DNA of 64,000 nt from the NCBI RefSeq assembly GCF_013410875.1, contig NZ_JACCCU010000001.1:1736001-1800000 (forward strand). The letters run 5' to 3'. The position numbers and the translations under genes were made by a program. This document shows positions 8,763 to 16,967 of this stretch, in pieces (positions within the stretch are counted from its first letter, which is position 1; each line of letters opens with the position of its first letter). This DNA comes from Tunturiibacter empetritectus. Its GTDB lineage: Bacteria; Acidobacteriota; Terriglobia; Terriglobales; Acidobacteriaceae. The notes beneath the pieces are model-generated. The model was given only the letters and a program-made list of their open reading frames with translations. It was not told the DNA's origin and searched no databases.

Positions 8763-9770
8763 GTGAAACTGAAAGTCATCGCAGCAGCCGTATTGGCGCT
8801 TGTAACTGCCGGAGCCAACGCACAGAACATCAACGGAGCCGGGGCGACCTTCCCCTATCCGATCTACTCCAAGTGGTTTAGCGAGTACAGCGCGCTGCAC
8901 CCGGAAGTGAAGATCAACTACCAGTCCATCGGCTCCGGTGGCGGTATCCGCCAGGTCTCCGAAGGCACAGTGGACTTCGGCGCCAGCGATAGCCCTATGA
9001 CCAACGATCAGCTTAGCGCGGCCAAGGTCAAGGTCATGCACATTCCTACCGTTCTGGGGGCCGTTGTTCCGGTGTACAACATTCCAGGCATCAACAAGGA
9101 TCTGAACTTCTCAGGTGATGTAATTGCCGATATCTACCTCGGCAAGATCACGAAGTGGAACGATTCCCGCATCGCGAAAGACAACCCTGGCGCCAACCTG
9201 CCGGATAAGGCCATCCTTCCCGTTTACCGTTCGGACGGAAGCGGAACGACCTTCATCTTTACCGACTACCTCTCTAAAGTTTCGTCTGGCTGGAACTCCG
9301 GTCCTGGAAAGGGAGCCTCGATCAAGTGGCCTACGGGAATCGGGCAAAAGGGCAACGAAGGCGTCGCCGGCATGGTTCGTCAGTCGCCGTTCTCCTTCGG
9401 ATATGTCGAGCTGATCTACGCCGAGACGAACAAGATGAGCTTCGGTGCGGTACGGAATGCCTCGGGCAAGTTCCTTAAGGCCTCCACCGGCGGAGTCACC
9501 GCTGCCGCCGCCGGTGCCGCTAAGACGATGCCCGCAGACTACCGCGTCTCCATCACCAACGCACCTGGAGCGGACGCCTACCCGATCTCCAGCTTTACCT
9601 GGCTGTTGATCCCGACTCACTCCACCGATCCGAACAAGGCAAAGGCGCTGGCTGACTTTTTAGGCTGGATGCTGGATCATGGCGAAACCGAAGCCGCTGC
9701 GCTGACCTATGCTCCGTTGCCCAAGCAAGTGCAGGATATGGTTCGCAAGAGCATCGCGAACGTAAAGTAG
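8763..9770 (+). CDS. pstS: Phosphate ABC transporter, substrate-binding protein PstS
   Basis: A 335-residue secreted protein with signal peptide VKLKVIAAAVLALVTAGANA-QN. The mature start INGAGATFPYPIYSKWFSEY and later SDGSGTTFIFTDYLSKVS are phosphate-binding-loop signatures of PstS; SIGSGGGIRQ is also present. It captures inorganic phosphate in the periplasm for PstCA. The GTG start at 8763 has TAGGGGGACGA directly before it; an in-frame ATG at 8739 is less well placed because it would put charged residues before the signal peptide. It is first of the pst genes and is followed by a strong hairpin, so its transcript is probably more abundant than that of pstCAB. Confidence 0.95.
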   Translation: MKLKVIAAAVLALVTAGANAQNINGAGATFPYPIYSKWFSEYSALHPEVKINYQSIGSGGGIRQVSEGTVDFGASDSPMTNDQLSAAKVKVMHIPTVLGAVVPVYNIPGINKDLNFSGDVIADIYLGKITKWNDSRIAKDNPGANLPDKAILPVYRSDGSGTTFIFTDYLSKVSSGWNSGPGKGASIKWPTGIGQKGNEGVAGMVRQSPFSFGYVELIYAETNKMSFGAVRNASGKFLKASTGGVTAAAAGAAKTMPADYRVSITNAPGADAYPISSFTWLLIPTHSTDPNKAKALADFLGWMLDHGETEAAALTYAPLPKQVQDMVRKSIANVK

Positions 9771-9777
9771 CTACTCT

Positions 9778-9817
9778 GCCGCACGGGTTTCACATTGAAG
9801 TCCGTGCGGCATCTTTT
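9778..9817 (+). terminator. Terminator or attenuator hairpin between pstS and pstC
   Basis: GCCGCACGG (9778-9786) pairs perfectly with CCGTGCGGC (9802-9810) around a 15-base loop, and ATCTTTTTCTTC follows. This is an intrinsic-terminator shape placed eight bases after the pstS stop, inside an otherwise continuous operon. Partial termination would set a high PstS to PstCAB ratio. Confidence 0.75.
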
Positions 9818-9887
9818 TCTTCGCAGCTCCAGGGCAGTAAGCTCGATACAATCGATCCGTAGAGTCAACCGTCAGGAAAATAGGATT

Positions 9888-10967
9888 GTGTCTTCTACCC
9901 GTATGACTCCCGAACGAGAATCCAGTTCTCCGTTGCCTGTGCCATCGCTTCTGCCACAGCCTCCTGTGGCATCTGCTCCGAACGCGACGCCGGCTCCGGT
10001 TGGTGGTGCTCCGTCTCCAATTCGAGACTTCCTCAGCAAGCGGGGAAGTGGCACTTTTGCTGATAACAGCTTCGCTGCGGTTATGCTTCTATGCGCCTGC
10101 AGCATCTTCGCGATTGTCCTCTTCATCTTCGTCATACTTGTAGTTCATTCCCGCTTGAGTCTCATCCAGTTCGGCTGGAAGTTCTTCACGCGTCAGGCAT
10201 GGGATCCGGTCTCGGGCGACTTCGGCGCGCTGCCCTTCATCTATGGCACACTCGCCACTTCGCTGCTGGCTCTGTGCATGGCGGTCCCTCTGGCACTTGG
10301 CGTAGCGATCTTTCTTACAGAACTGTGCCCGCGCGTGCTTCGCGCTCCGATCTCCTTCCTGACCGAGCTACTGGCGGCCATCCCCAGCGTCGTCTATGGT
10401 CTTTGGGCAGTCTTCGTACTTGTCCCGCTCATGCGCGACCTCATCGGCCCCTTTCTCTATAGGATCCTGGGCTGGACAGGCTTCTTCGAAGGCACTAACT
10501 TCGGCGTTGGTCTCCTAACCGCCAGCATGATCCTCGCCATCATGATCCTTCCGATCATCTCCTCACTAACCCGCGACATCATGAACGCAGTCCCCAATAG
10601 CCAGCGCGAAGCTGTCCTTGCCCTGGGAGCCACTCGGTGGGAGATGATTCGCATCGGCGTGCTGCGCAACTCCCGCATCGGCATCGTCGGAGCAATCATG
10701 CTGGGCCTCGGACGCGCACTCGGAGAGACGATGGCCGTCACGATGGTCATCGGTAATCATCCCGATATCAGCAAGTCCCTCTTCGCTCCCGGCTACACGC
10801 TGGCAAGTGTCATCGCGAATGAGTTCTCGGAGGCCACCGGCGACCTCTACCTCAGCGCGCTCATCGAGATTGGTCTCGCCCTCTTCCTGGTTACCATCGT
10901 CGTCAACGCCATCGCACGCCTGATGGTTTGGGCAGTCACACGCAACGCACCGGCGCGGGTGAACTGA
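9888..10967 (+). CDS. pstC: Phosphate ABC transporter, permease PstC
   Basis: A 359-residue membrane protein. After a Ser/Pro-rich N-terminal segment of about 50 residues, hydrophobic helices begin at about residue 68. The binding-protein-dependent permease motif EAVLALGATRWEMIRIGVL and GRALGETMAVTMVIGN are typical of PstC. It forms the membrane channel with PstA. The start is uncertain: GTG 9888 follows AGGAAAATAGG, and ATG 9903 lies five codons later. The frame is open upstream to 9795, across the terminator loop region, but has no ribosome site there. pstA begins one base after its stop. Confidence 0.92.
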   Translation: MSSTRMTPERESSSPLPVPSLLPQPPVASAPNATPAPVGGAPSPIRDFLSKRGSGTFADNSFAAVMLLCACSIFAIVLFIFVILVVHSRLSLIQFGWKFFTRQAWDPVSGDFGALPFIYGTLATSLLALCMAVPLALGVAIFLTELCPRVLRAPISFLTELLAAIPSVVYGLWAVFVLVPLMRDLIGPFLYRILGWTGFFEGTNFGVGLLTASMILAIMILPIISSLTRDIMNAVPNSQREAVLALGATRWEMIRIGVLRNSRIGIVGAIMLGLGRALGETMAVTMVIGNHPDISKSLFAPGYTLASVIANEFSEATGDLYLSALIEIGLALFLVTIVVNAIARLMVWAVTRNAPARVN

Positions 10968-10968
10968 C

Positions 10969-11880
10969 ATGAGTAGTCAACCCCTGAGCAACCAGCCACG
11001 CCCCATGGACTTCGAATCTCCGTCCATGCGCAGGAATACGACACGGCGCACCGCCACCAACTACTTCGTCAGCGGTCTTTGCATCCTCGCGACCGTCCTG
11101 GTAATCCTCCCCCTGATCGCAATCCTCTTCTACCTCATCTACAAGGGCGCCAGCTCGCTGAATCTCGCGTTCTTTACCCACATTCCCGCTCCGGTGGGTG
11201 AGGCGGGCGGAGGTATGGCGAACTCCATCGTCGGTTCAGGCATCGTCCTCCTGCTTGCCAGTCTGATGGGTATCCCGATCGGCATTGCCGCCGGTGTCTA
11301 TCTGGCGGAGTTTGGTCGCGGCAAGACCCTCGCCACCGCGGTCCGTTTCACCGCCGACGTGCTCAATGGCGTTCCATCGATCGTCATGGGCATCTCGATC
11401 TATTCGCTGATCGTTGTCCAGCAAAAACACTTCTCTGCTCTGGCTGGCGGAGTAGCTCTCGCGATCATGATGGTCCCAACCATCACACGCACCACCGAAG
11501 AGATGTTGGCCACGGTGCCGCACGCTATTCGCGAAGCAGCTCTTGGTCTCGGCGTCCCCAAATGGAGGACAGCGATCTCAGTCAGCCTGCGCACGGCCTC
11601 GCCCGGCATCATCACCGGCTGTATGCTGGCATTCGCCCGTGTTGCCGGAGAGACCGCTCCGCTGCTCTTCACCGCCTTCGGAAATCAGTTCTGGAACTTC
11701 AAACTCAGCGAACCGATCGCCGCCCTGCCGCTGCAGATCTACGTCTACGCCATCTCGCCGTATGACGAGTGGCATCGTCTGGCCTGGGCCGGCTCGCTCG
11801 TTCTCATCGTCTTAATTATGGTCTCAGTCACGCTCGTCCGCATCTTTGCCAACCGCGGCGTACTCAAGGGAGGAAGCTAG
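10969..11880 (+). CDS. pstA: Phosphate ABC transporter, permease PstA
   Basis: A 303-residue permease with six predicted helices. The EAA-type loop reads [20 protein letters not shown], and [20 protein letters not shown] is a PstA signature. It pairs with PstC to move phosphate across the inner membrane. ATG 10969 starts one base after the pstC stop, and its own stop shares a base with the pstB start, so translation is tightly coupled. The ribosome site before pstA is weak, which fits coupling. Confidence 0.94.
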   Translation: MSSQPLSNQPRPMDFESPSMRRNTTRRTATNYFVSGLCILATVLVILPLIAILFYLIYKGASSLNLAFFTHIPAPVGEAGGGMANSIVGSGIVLLLASLMGIPIGIAAGVYLAEFGRGKTLATAVRFTADVLNGVPSIVMGISIYSLIVVQQKHFSALAGGVALAIMMVPTITRTTEEMLATVPHAIREAALGLGVPKWRTAISVSLRTASPGIITGCMLAFARVAGETAPLLFTAFGNQFWNFKLSEPIAALPLQIYVYAISPYDEWHRLAWAGSLVLIVLIMVSVTLVRIFANRGVLKGGS

Positions 11881-12638
11881 TGGGAGTCGGCATTTTAGTT
11901 GAGGATTTGAACGCGTGGTATGGAACAACCCACACCCTGCAGGACATCAACCTGCACATCCCGGCGAACCACGCCACTGCGCTCATCGGCCCTTCGGGCT
12001 GTGGCAAATCCACCTTCGTCCGCTGCCTCAACCGCATGCACGAGACTAACCCCATCGCCCGCGCCACCGGCATCGTCAAAATGGGCGACATCGACATCTA
12101 CAACGATGCCTCCCCAGTAGAGATCCGCCGCCGCGTCGGAATGGTCTTCCAGCGCCCCAACCCCTTCCCGACCATGTCCATCTACGACAATGTCGTCAGC
12201 GGACTCAAGCTCAACGGTTTCCGCAACCGCCGCATCCTCGACGAGACGGTCGAGCGTTCACTCAAACAGGCCGCGCTCTGGGAAGAGGTCAAGGATGACC
12301 TCAAGAAGAAATCAGGAGCTTCGCTATCCGGAGGTCAGCAACAGCGCATGTGCATCGCCCGCGCGCTCGCCGTCGATCCCGAGGTTCTGCTGATGGACGA
12401 GCCGGCTTCCGCGCTGGACCCCGTCTCTACCTCCAAGATCGAAGATCTCATCTTCCAGCTTAAGAGCCAGTACACCATCGTCATCGTGACGCACAACATG
12501 CAGCAAGCCGCCCGAGTTGCGGAGAACACCGGCTTCTTCCTCAATGGCAAGATGGTCGAGTTCGATTCCACCCATAAGATCTTCACCAATCCGCGCGACA
12601 AGCGAACGGAAGATTACATCACCGGGAGATTCGGCTGA
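11880..12638 (+). CDS. pstB: Phosphate ABC transporter, ATPase PstB
   Basis: A 252-residue ABC ATPase: Walker [10 protein letters not shown] at about 37-45, Q-loop [20 protein letters not shown], signature [16 protein letters not shown], Walker [13 protein letters not shown] and switch His in IVTHNM. The PNPFP segment is distinctive of PstB. It energises PstCA. The start is GTG 11880, overlapping the pstA TAG by one base (TAGTG), with AAGGGAGGAAG just upstream. An ATG at 11769 in the same frame lies deep within pstA and is rejected. Its stop overlaps the phoU start. Confidence 0.95.
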   Translation: MGVGILVEDLNAWYGTTHTLQDINLHIPANHATALIGPSGCGKSTFVRCLNRMHETNPIARATGIVKMGDIDIYNDASPVEIRRRVGMVFQRPNPFPTMSIYDNVVSGLKLNGFRNRRILDETVERSLKQAALWEEVKDDLKKKSGASLSGGQQQRMCIARALAVDPEVLLMDEPASALDPVSTSKIEDLIFQLKSQYTIVIVTHNMQQAARVAENTGFFLNGKMVEFDSTHKIFTNPRDKRTEDYITGRFG

Positions 12639-13300
12639 TGCGCGTCAAATTTCATCAGAGTCTCGACGACTTGAAAGAAAAGCTGCTTGTCATGGCGGGC
12701 ATGGCGGAGCAGGCAATTCAGCGTTCTATTGAAGCCTATCGCACGCGCGACCTTTCGATCTGCGAACTTGTCTTCCGGGCCGAACCCTCCATCAATCGCC
12801 TCGAACGTGAGATCGATCAGATGGCGCTCGATCTGCTGGCCATGGAACAGCCAATGGCCATCGACCTTCGCTTTATCCTCTCTGTGATCAGGATCAACGC
12901 CGATCTCGAACGCGTAGGCGATCAGGCAGTCAACATCGCCGTGCGCGTTCGGGAGATGGGCGCCTTCGCCAACATCGATCTCCCCGTCGATATTCCTAAG
13001 CTCGCCTCGCTCTCTTCTGCGATGGTTCGCAAGTCCCTCCAGGCCTTTATCGAAGGCGACGCCGAACTGGCCGAATCAGTTCTGCGCCTCGACGATCAGG
13101 TCGACGAGATGAATGATGCGGCGTTTTACGCGCTCAGCTCACTCATCAAGGAAAAGCCCGAACTTACACCGCAATCGCTCAACGCTCTGATCATCTCCCG
13201 CAACCTGGAACGCGTCGGAGATCACGCGACAAATATCGCAGAAGATGTCATCTTCTGGGTTCGAGGTGCGGACGTTCGCCATAACAGCACCGCACCGTAG
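12638..13300 (+). CDS. phoU: Phosphate-signalling complex protein PhoU
   Basis: A 220-residue all-helical protein with two tandem PhoU repeats. The metal-binding style motifs ERVGDQAVNIAVRV (about 90) and ERVGDHATNIAEDVIF (about 190) are both present. PhoU links Pst transport status to PhoR and keeps the regulon off when phosphate is plentiful. ATG 12638 overlaps the pstB stop by one base (TGATG). It is the last gene of the phosphate operon; the next gene converges from the other strand 43 bases on, and I see no clear terminator hairpin in that gap. Confidence 0.94.
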   Translation: MRVKFHQSLDDLKEKLLVMAGMAEQAIQRSIEAYRTRDLSICELVFRAEPSINRLEREIDQMALDLLAMEQPMAIDLRFILSVIRINADLERVGDQAVNIAVRVREMGAFANIDLPVDIPKLASLSSAMVRKSLQAFIEGDAELAESVLRLDDQVDEMNDAAFYALSSLIKEKPELTPQSLNALIISRNLERVGDHATNIAEDVIFWVRGADVRHNSTAP

Positions 13301-13343
13301 GTTTCAGTGAAGAGGACACCAAGTTCCATAAACTTCTATACCA

Positions 13344-16300
13344 TCAGACCGTCCTAGGTTCCCACCAGACGAGTTTTGGCAACATCGGGTAGTATAAGCC
13401 AACCCGCAGCCTTCCGTTCTCAACGCGGTCCCTCATCATCTGAGCATAAGCTTCCATCTGCTCCCCGTACTTCGTTCGCTCTTCAGCAAGAAACTCCTCA
13501 AGTCCTTCACGTCCGTGGGTTGCAGTTTTGTAGTCGATGATCCAAAGATAACTGGCTCCTGCCTGCATCGGTTGTGGCCCGCTATAAAACACTCGATCCA
13601 GCCGCACACTGCTGCGCACATCATGCCACGCGCTCAGAGAGAGTTCGTTCGACGCTTGTTTATGCTGGCTCAGCACCCATCGTCCTTCTTCGTCCTGCAG
13701 CATGTTAGCCAGCGCAGTCTTCACTCGTGGGACCAGCCGCTCGACTACGACCAGAGATAGTCCATCTCCCCGCAGCACCGACGCAATTCTGGGAGTCCAT
13801 CCCGCCACTTCGTACAGTACGGCTGCAACCCCCACTCCCTCTGCCAGCCTTTTGGCTAGCACCTCGAGGAAAGCATGGACGGCATTGCCAAAGGCACGAG
13901 CCTCGAAAGAACCCGAAGGTCTTTCAAAGGGTTTAGGTCCTGCTGCAATCGCATCCTCTCCATGGGAGAGCTGTCGCTTCATCGAAAATCGTGACTCCGG
14001 CCTGAATTCCATCGGAAGGCGCTTAAGCATTGTGGGGCGTGTCGCTTCGTCGGCGCCCGCCGCGATCTCGCCGACAAAGCTCTCGTCTTCAGACTTGGGA
14101 AACATCATGGGCAATTGAATGAGCCTCTGCGAAGCCGGAGCACCAGCCGTAAAGTGCCGCCCCACTGCGGGCCATGCCGTAGCTAGCAGACTCCCATATG
14201 GCCGGATAACCTCTCCTCTCACCGTTGCTTCAGGAGATGCGAACAGATGCAGCTCCTCCCGCGCTCGCGTGCATGCAACATAGAAGACGCGCTTTCTCTC
14301 CGCAGCCTTCTTCGCTCTATCAATACCCCTCAACCAGAGATTCAGCGCCCTTGAACCTTCGCCGCGACCCGCGATCGGCGCGAGCATAATATGAGCCGCT
14401 TCCGCATCGGCGGAATCGATTTCGCTCCACGTCAGCAACCTTTCGCGATCTGCAGGGTCCTTCTTCTGAAGCCCCGGTACCATCACAACATCCCATTCCA
14501 GGCCCTTTGACTTATGGATAGTCATCAAATCAACAGCCCAACCTCCGCTCGCCGACTGAGCAAACAATTTATCGAGTCGACGTTTCAGCAGGCTCAGATC
14601 GATCGTGCCGCTGTCTCCTTCCATCTCATCTAGAAGCTGCAGATACCTTCGTGCATTGCCCAGCTCCTCCGGCGTTAAAGACACATCCCCGCCCAACGAT
14701 CGCCACGTCCTCTCTACCCACTGGGCCGCGCTTAAACCCGACCGTTTCTCTTCTGCCGCCTGCAGCACTGGCCACACGCGCAGCACTCTTGCGCGACTCT
14801 CTTCCTCCAGCAGTTCCAGCCTCTCTGCAATCACATCTCCCATGCACCGCTCTGCCCAGTCGGGATCATCCGCTCCAGCGAGCATATGAAGATCGGCACG
14901 ACCCAGGCCGCACCACGGAGCACGCAACACTGCGAGCCAAGCCACACGATCTGCCGGGTGCATCAAAGCTCTGGTCAGCGCAAAGAGATCGAGAACCTCC
15001 TGCCTCTCACCCAGTGCCTCTATATCCACTGCGCGAAACGGAATCGCCCCCTTCGATTTGTTCTTCAGCTCCGCAACGATATCCGTTAGCAAGTTGCGGC
15101 TCCGCACCAGCACTGCCAGCTTCCACGGCTCGCTTCGTCCTGGAGGCAGCGGCCTGCGACGCCAATGTTCAACGATAGCCCGCACCTGCTCCGCCTCCAA
15201 TTTGGCTTGCTGACGTTTCGCTCGTTTCATCGCTTCAGTCGAAGTCTGCCAAGGCAGCACTCGGGCATGCCACATAAGGTTTAGCGAGCCACTTCGCGAA
15301 GAGCCACGTACAGCCTGAGCCTCAACATACGGCACGTCCTCAGGGTTCGTTGCGCTGACCGTCCGAGGAAACAGAAGAGAAAAATCATCATTGAACGCGT
15401 CAACAAGAGTCCTCTGCGAACGGAAGTTTGCCGTCAACTGTAGTCTGCCAACGGGAAGATCCCCCAGAAACTCCGTCTGCATCGTCTTCACAAACCGCTC
15501 CACTCGCGCCTGCCGGAACAGGTAGATCGACTGCTTCGGATCGCCGACAAGAAATACCGTCTGACCATGCCCGTCCCACCTCTGGGTGATCAGTTGAATC
15601 AGCTCGTATTGGCCCGTGGACGTGTCCTGCATCTCATCGACCAGCAGATGCTGAAGACTCATTCCCAATGCCCTGTTCAAATCCGCGACTGCGCCCTCAC
15701 GCTGCAATGCGACCCGCGCCAGCAGTCCAAGCTCGGCAAAATCGCACTCTTCGCGTCGCGCAAACACCAGCTGCAACTCAGCCAGCGCCCTGTTCAAAAC
15801 TCGAAACAACGCCTTGGCCACGACCCACTGCTCCTGCGGGTACTCAATAGGCGGCAAACTCCTCACTCTCTTGATCGCCTCCAGCACATCGTCGCGATCC
15901 CGCAGCTGTTCCACCAGAAGCCTCAACCGCTCAGCATGATGCCTTTCAATCTTGAACCCGAGATGATTACGAGCCGCCGTCGCCCTCCACTTCGACTCCT
16001 GAGTCGTGAGGAGATGAATCAAAGCTCGCCAGTGTTCAAGGTCTTCAGCGGTCTCCTGCGGCGTATTGTGTAGACCGGCGCACATAGCAATCGGTGATGG
16101 ACTTCCTCGATAACCTTCCGCATGCCCCATCTCGCTCGCAAGGGAGGCTAGTTCCTGCAAAATATCCGCCGGAACGCTGAGAGACAGTCGCGTCAGCCCT
16201 TCACAGACAGCCTGCTCCAGCGCTAGCTCAAGCTTAGGCAACACCGTTTCATCCAGAAAAGTGTCATCCAGCTGTTGCGTCCCCAGCGGAACAAGTTCGC

Positions 16301-16967
16301 CCCACTGATTGCGCAACGGCAGCATCTCCATCAACAGCCGCTCGCAGTCGCGAAGGCTACCATCTCGATGCAACAGCACGGTGCGCAGCGCAGCATCCAG
16401 CTCCACATTGTCTCCACCAAGTTGCATCAAAGTCTCTCTCGCCGCTTCGCGATACATCAACATTCCATCTTCAACCGGTGTTTGTCGGCCTCCAGCGCCC
16501 GAGAGAACCGGTAACAATCGCGCTACTTCACCGCAGACCGAATCGATCGTGCGAATATTCAATCTTCGTGGATGTTGCAGCAACTCCCATCCCAAAATGC
16601 CATCGCGCCGGAGCACGCTCTCCGCCAAAGCACGAGTCTCACGATCAAAGTCCGAGTTACTCTTCAGAGGCTCGCCTCGGGCAGCGTTCTCCAGCTGACC
16701 AATCACGCGCTCCCGCATCTCCGCCGTGGCCTTTACTGTAAACGTAATGGCCAGGACCTGGCTGGGATCTTCGACACTCTCGTCAGCCAGCAGCTTTAGA
16801 TAGCGTTGAGTTAGCAGCCCGGTCTTGCCAGACCCCGCAGGCGCCTCGACGATCCACGACCGTCGAATATCAAGCGCTCGTTCACGCTCCTGCCAGTCCG
16901 GCGGCCGTGTACCGGTCGTATCCAGTGGAGGGGTGTCGCTCTGTGGCACCACAAAAAGATTAGCCAC
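13344..16967 (-). CDS. UvrD/RecB-type helicase-nuclease (AddA-like)
   Basis: A 1207-residue SF1A helicase with a C-terminal nuclease. Walker A is IVEAPAGSGKT at about 42-50; motif II LLVDEMQDTS; motif III VFLVGDPKQSIYLFRQA; motif V region MTIHKSKGLEWDVVMVPGL; motif VI VFYVACTRAREELHLF. A RecB-type PD-(D/E)XK nuclease follows, with AFGNAVHAFLEVL, RLDRVFYSG and the catalytic WIIDYKTATHG near residue 1140. With its upstream partner it should resect double-strand DNA ends for recombination. I place the start at GTG 16967, after AGAGG, overlapping the upstream stop by eight bases; a TTG at 16985 is also possible. No RecC or RecD gene is nearby, which favours an AddAB-like system. Confidence 0.88.
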   Translation of the reverse strand: MANLFVVPQSDTPPLDTTGTRPPDWQERERALDIRRSWIVEAPAGSGKTGLLTQRYLKLLADESVEDPSQVLAITFTVKATAEMRERVIGQLENAARGEPLKSNSDFDRETRALAESVLRRDGILGWELLQHPRRLNIRTIDSVCGEVARLLPVLSGAGGRQTPVEDGMLMYREAARETLMQLGGDNVELDAALRTVLLHRDGSLRDCERLLMEMLPLRNQWGELVPLGTQQLDDTFLDETVLPKLELALEQAVCEGLTRLSLSVPADILQELASLASEMGHAEGYRGSPSPIAMCAGLHNTPQETAEDLEHWRALIHLLTTQESKWRATAARNHLGFKIERHHAERLRLLVEQLRDRDDVLEAIKRVRSLPPIEYPQEQWVVAKALFRVLNRALAELQLVFARREECDFAELGLLARVALQREGAVADLNRALGMSLQHLLVDEMQDTSTGQYELIQLITQRWDGHGQTVFLVGDPKQSIYLFRQARVERFVKTMQTEFLGDLPVGRLQLTANFRSQRTLVDAFNDDFSLLFPRTVSATNPEDVPYVEAQAVRGSSRSGSLNLMWHARVLPWQTSTEAMKRAKRQQAKLEAEQVRAIVEHWRRRPLPPGRSEPWKLAVLVRSRNLLTDIVAELKNKSKGAIPFRAVDIEALGERQEVLDLFALTRALMHPADRVAWLAVLRAPWCGLGRADLHMLAGADDPDWAERCMGDVIAERLELLEEESRARVLRVWPVLQAAEEKRSGLSAAQWVERTWRSLGGDVSLTPEELGNARRYLQLLDEMEGDSGTIDLSLLKRRLDKLFAQSASGGWAVDLMTIHKSKGLEWDVVMVPGLQKKDPADRERLLTWSEIDSADAEAAHIMLAPIAGRGEGSRALNLWLRGIDRAKKAAERKRVFYVACTRAREELHLFASPEATVRGEVIRPYGSLLATAWPAVGRHFTAGAPASQRLIQLPMMFPKSEDESFVGEIAAGADEATRPTMLKRLPMEFRPESRFSMKRQLSHGEDAIAAGPKPFERPSGSFEARAFGNAVHAFLEVLAKRLAEGVGVAAVLYEVAGWTPRIASVLRGDGLSLVVVERLVPRVKTALANMLQDEEGRWVLSQHKQASNELSLSAWHDVRSSVRLDRVFYSGPQPMQAGASYLWIIDYKTATHGREGLEEFLAEERTKYGEQMEAYAQMMRDRVENGRLRVGLYYPMLPKLVWWEPRTV

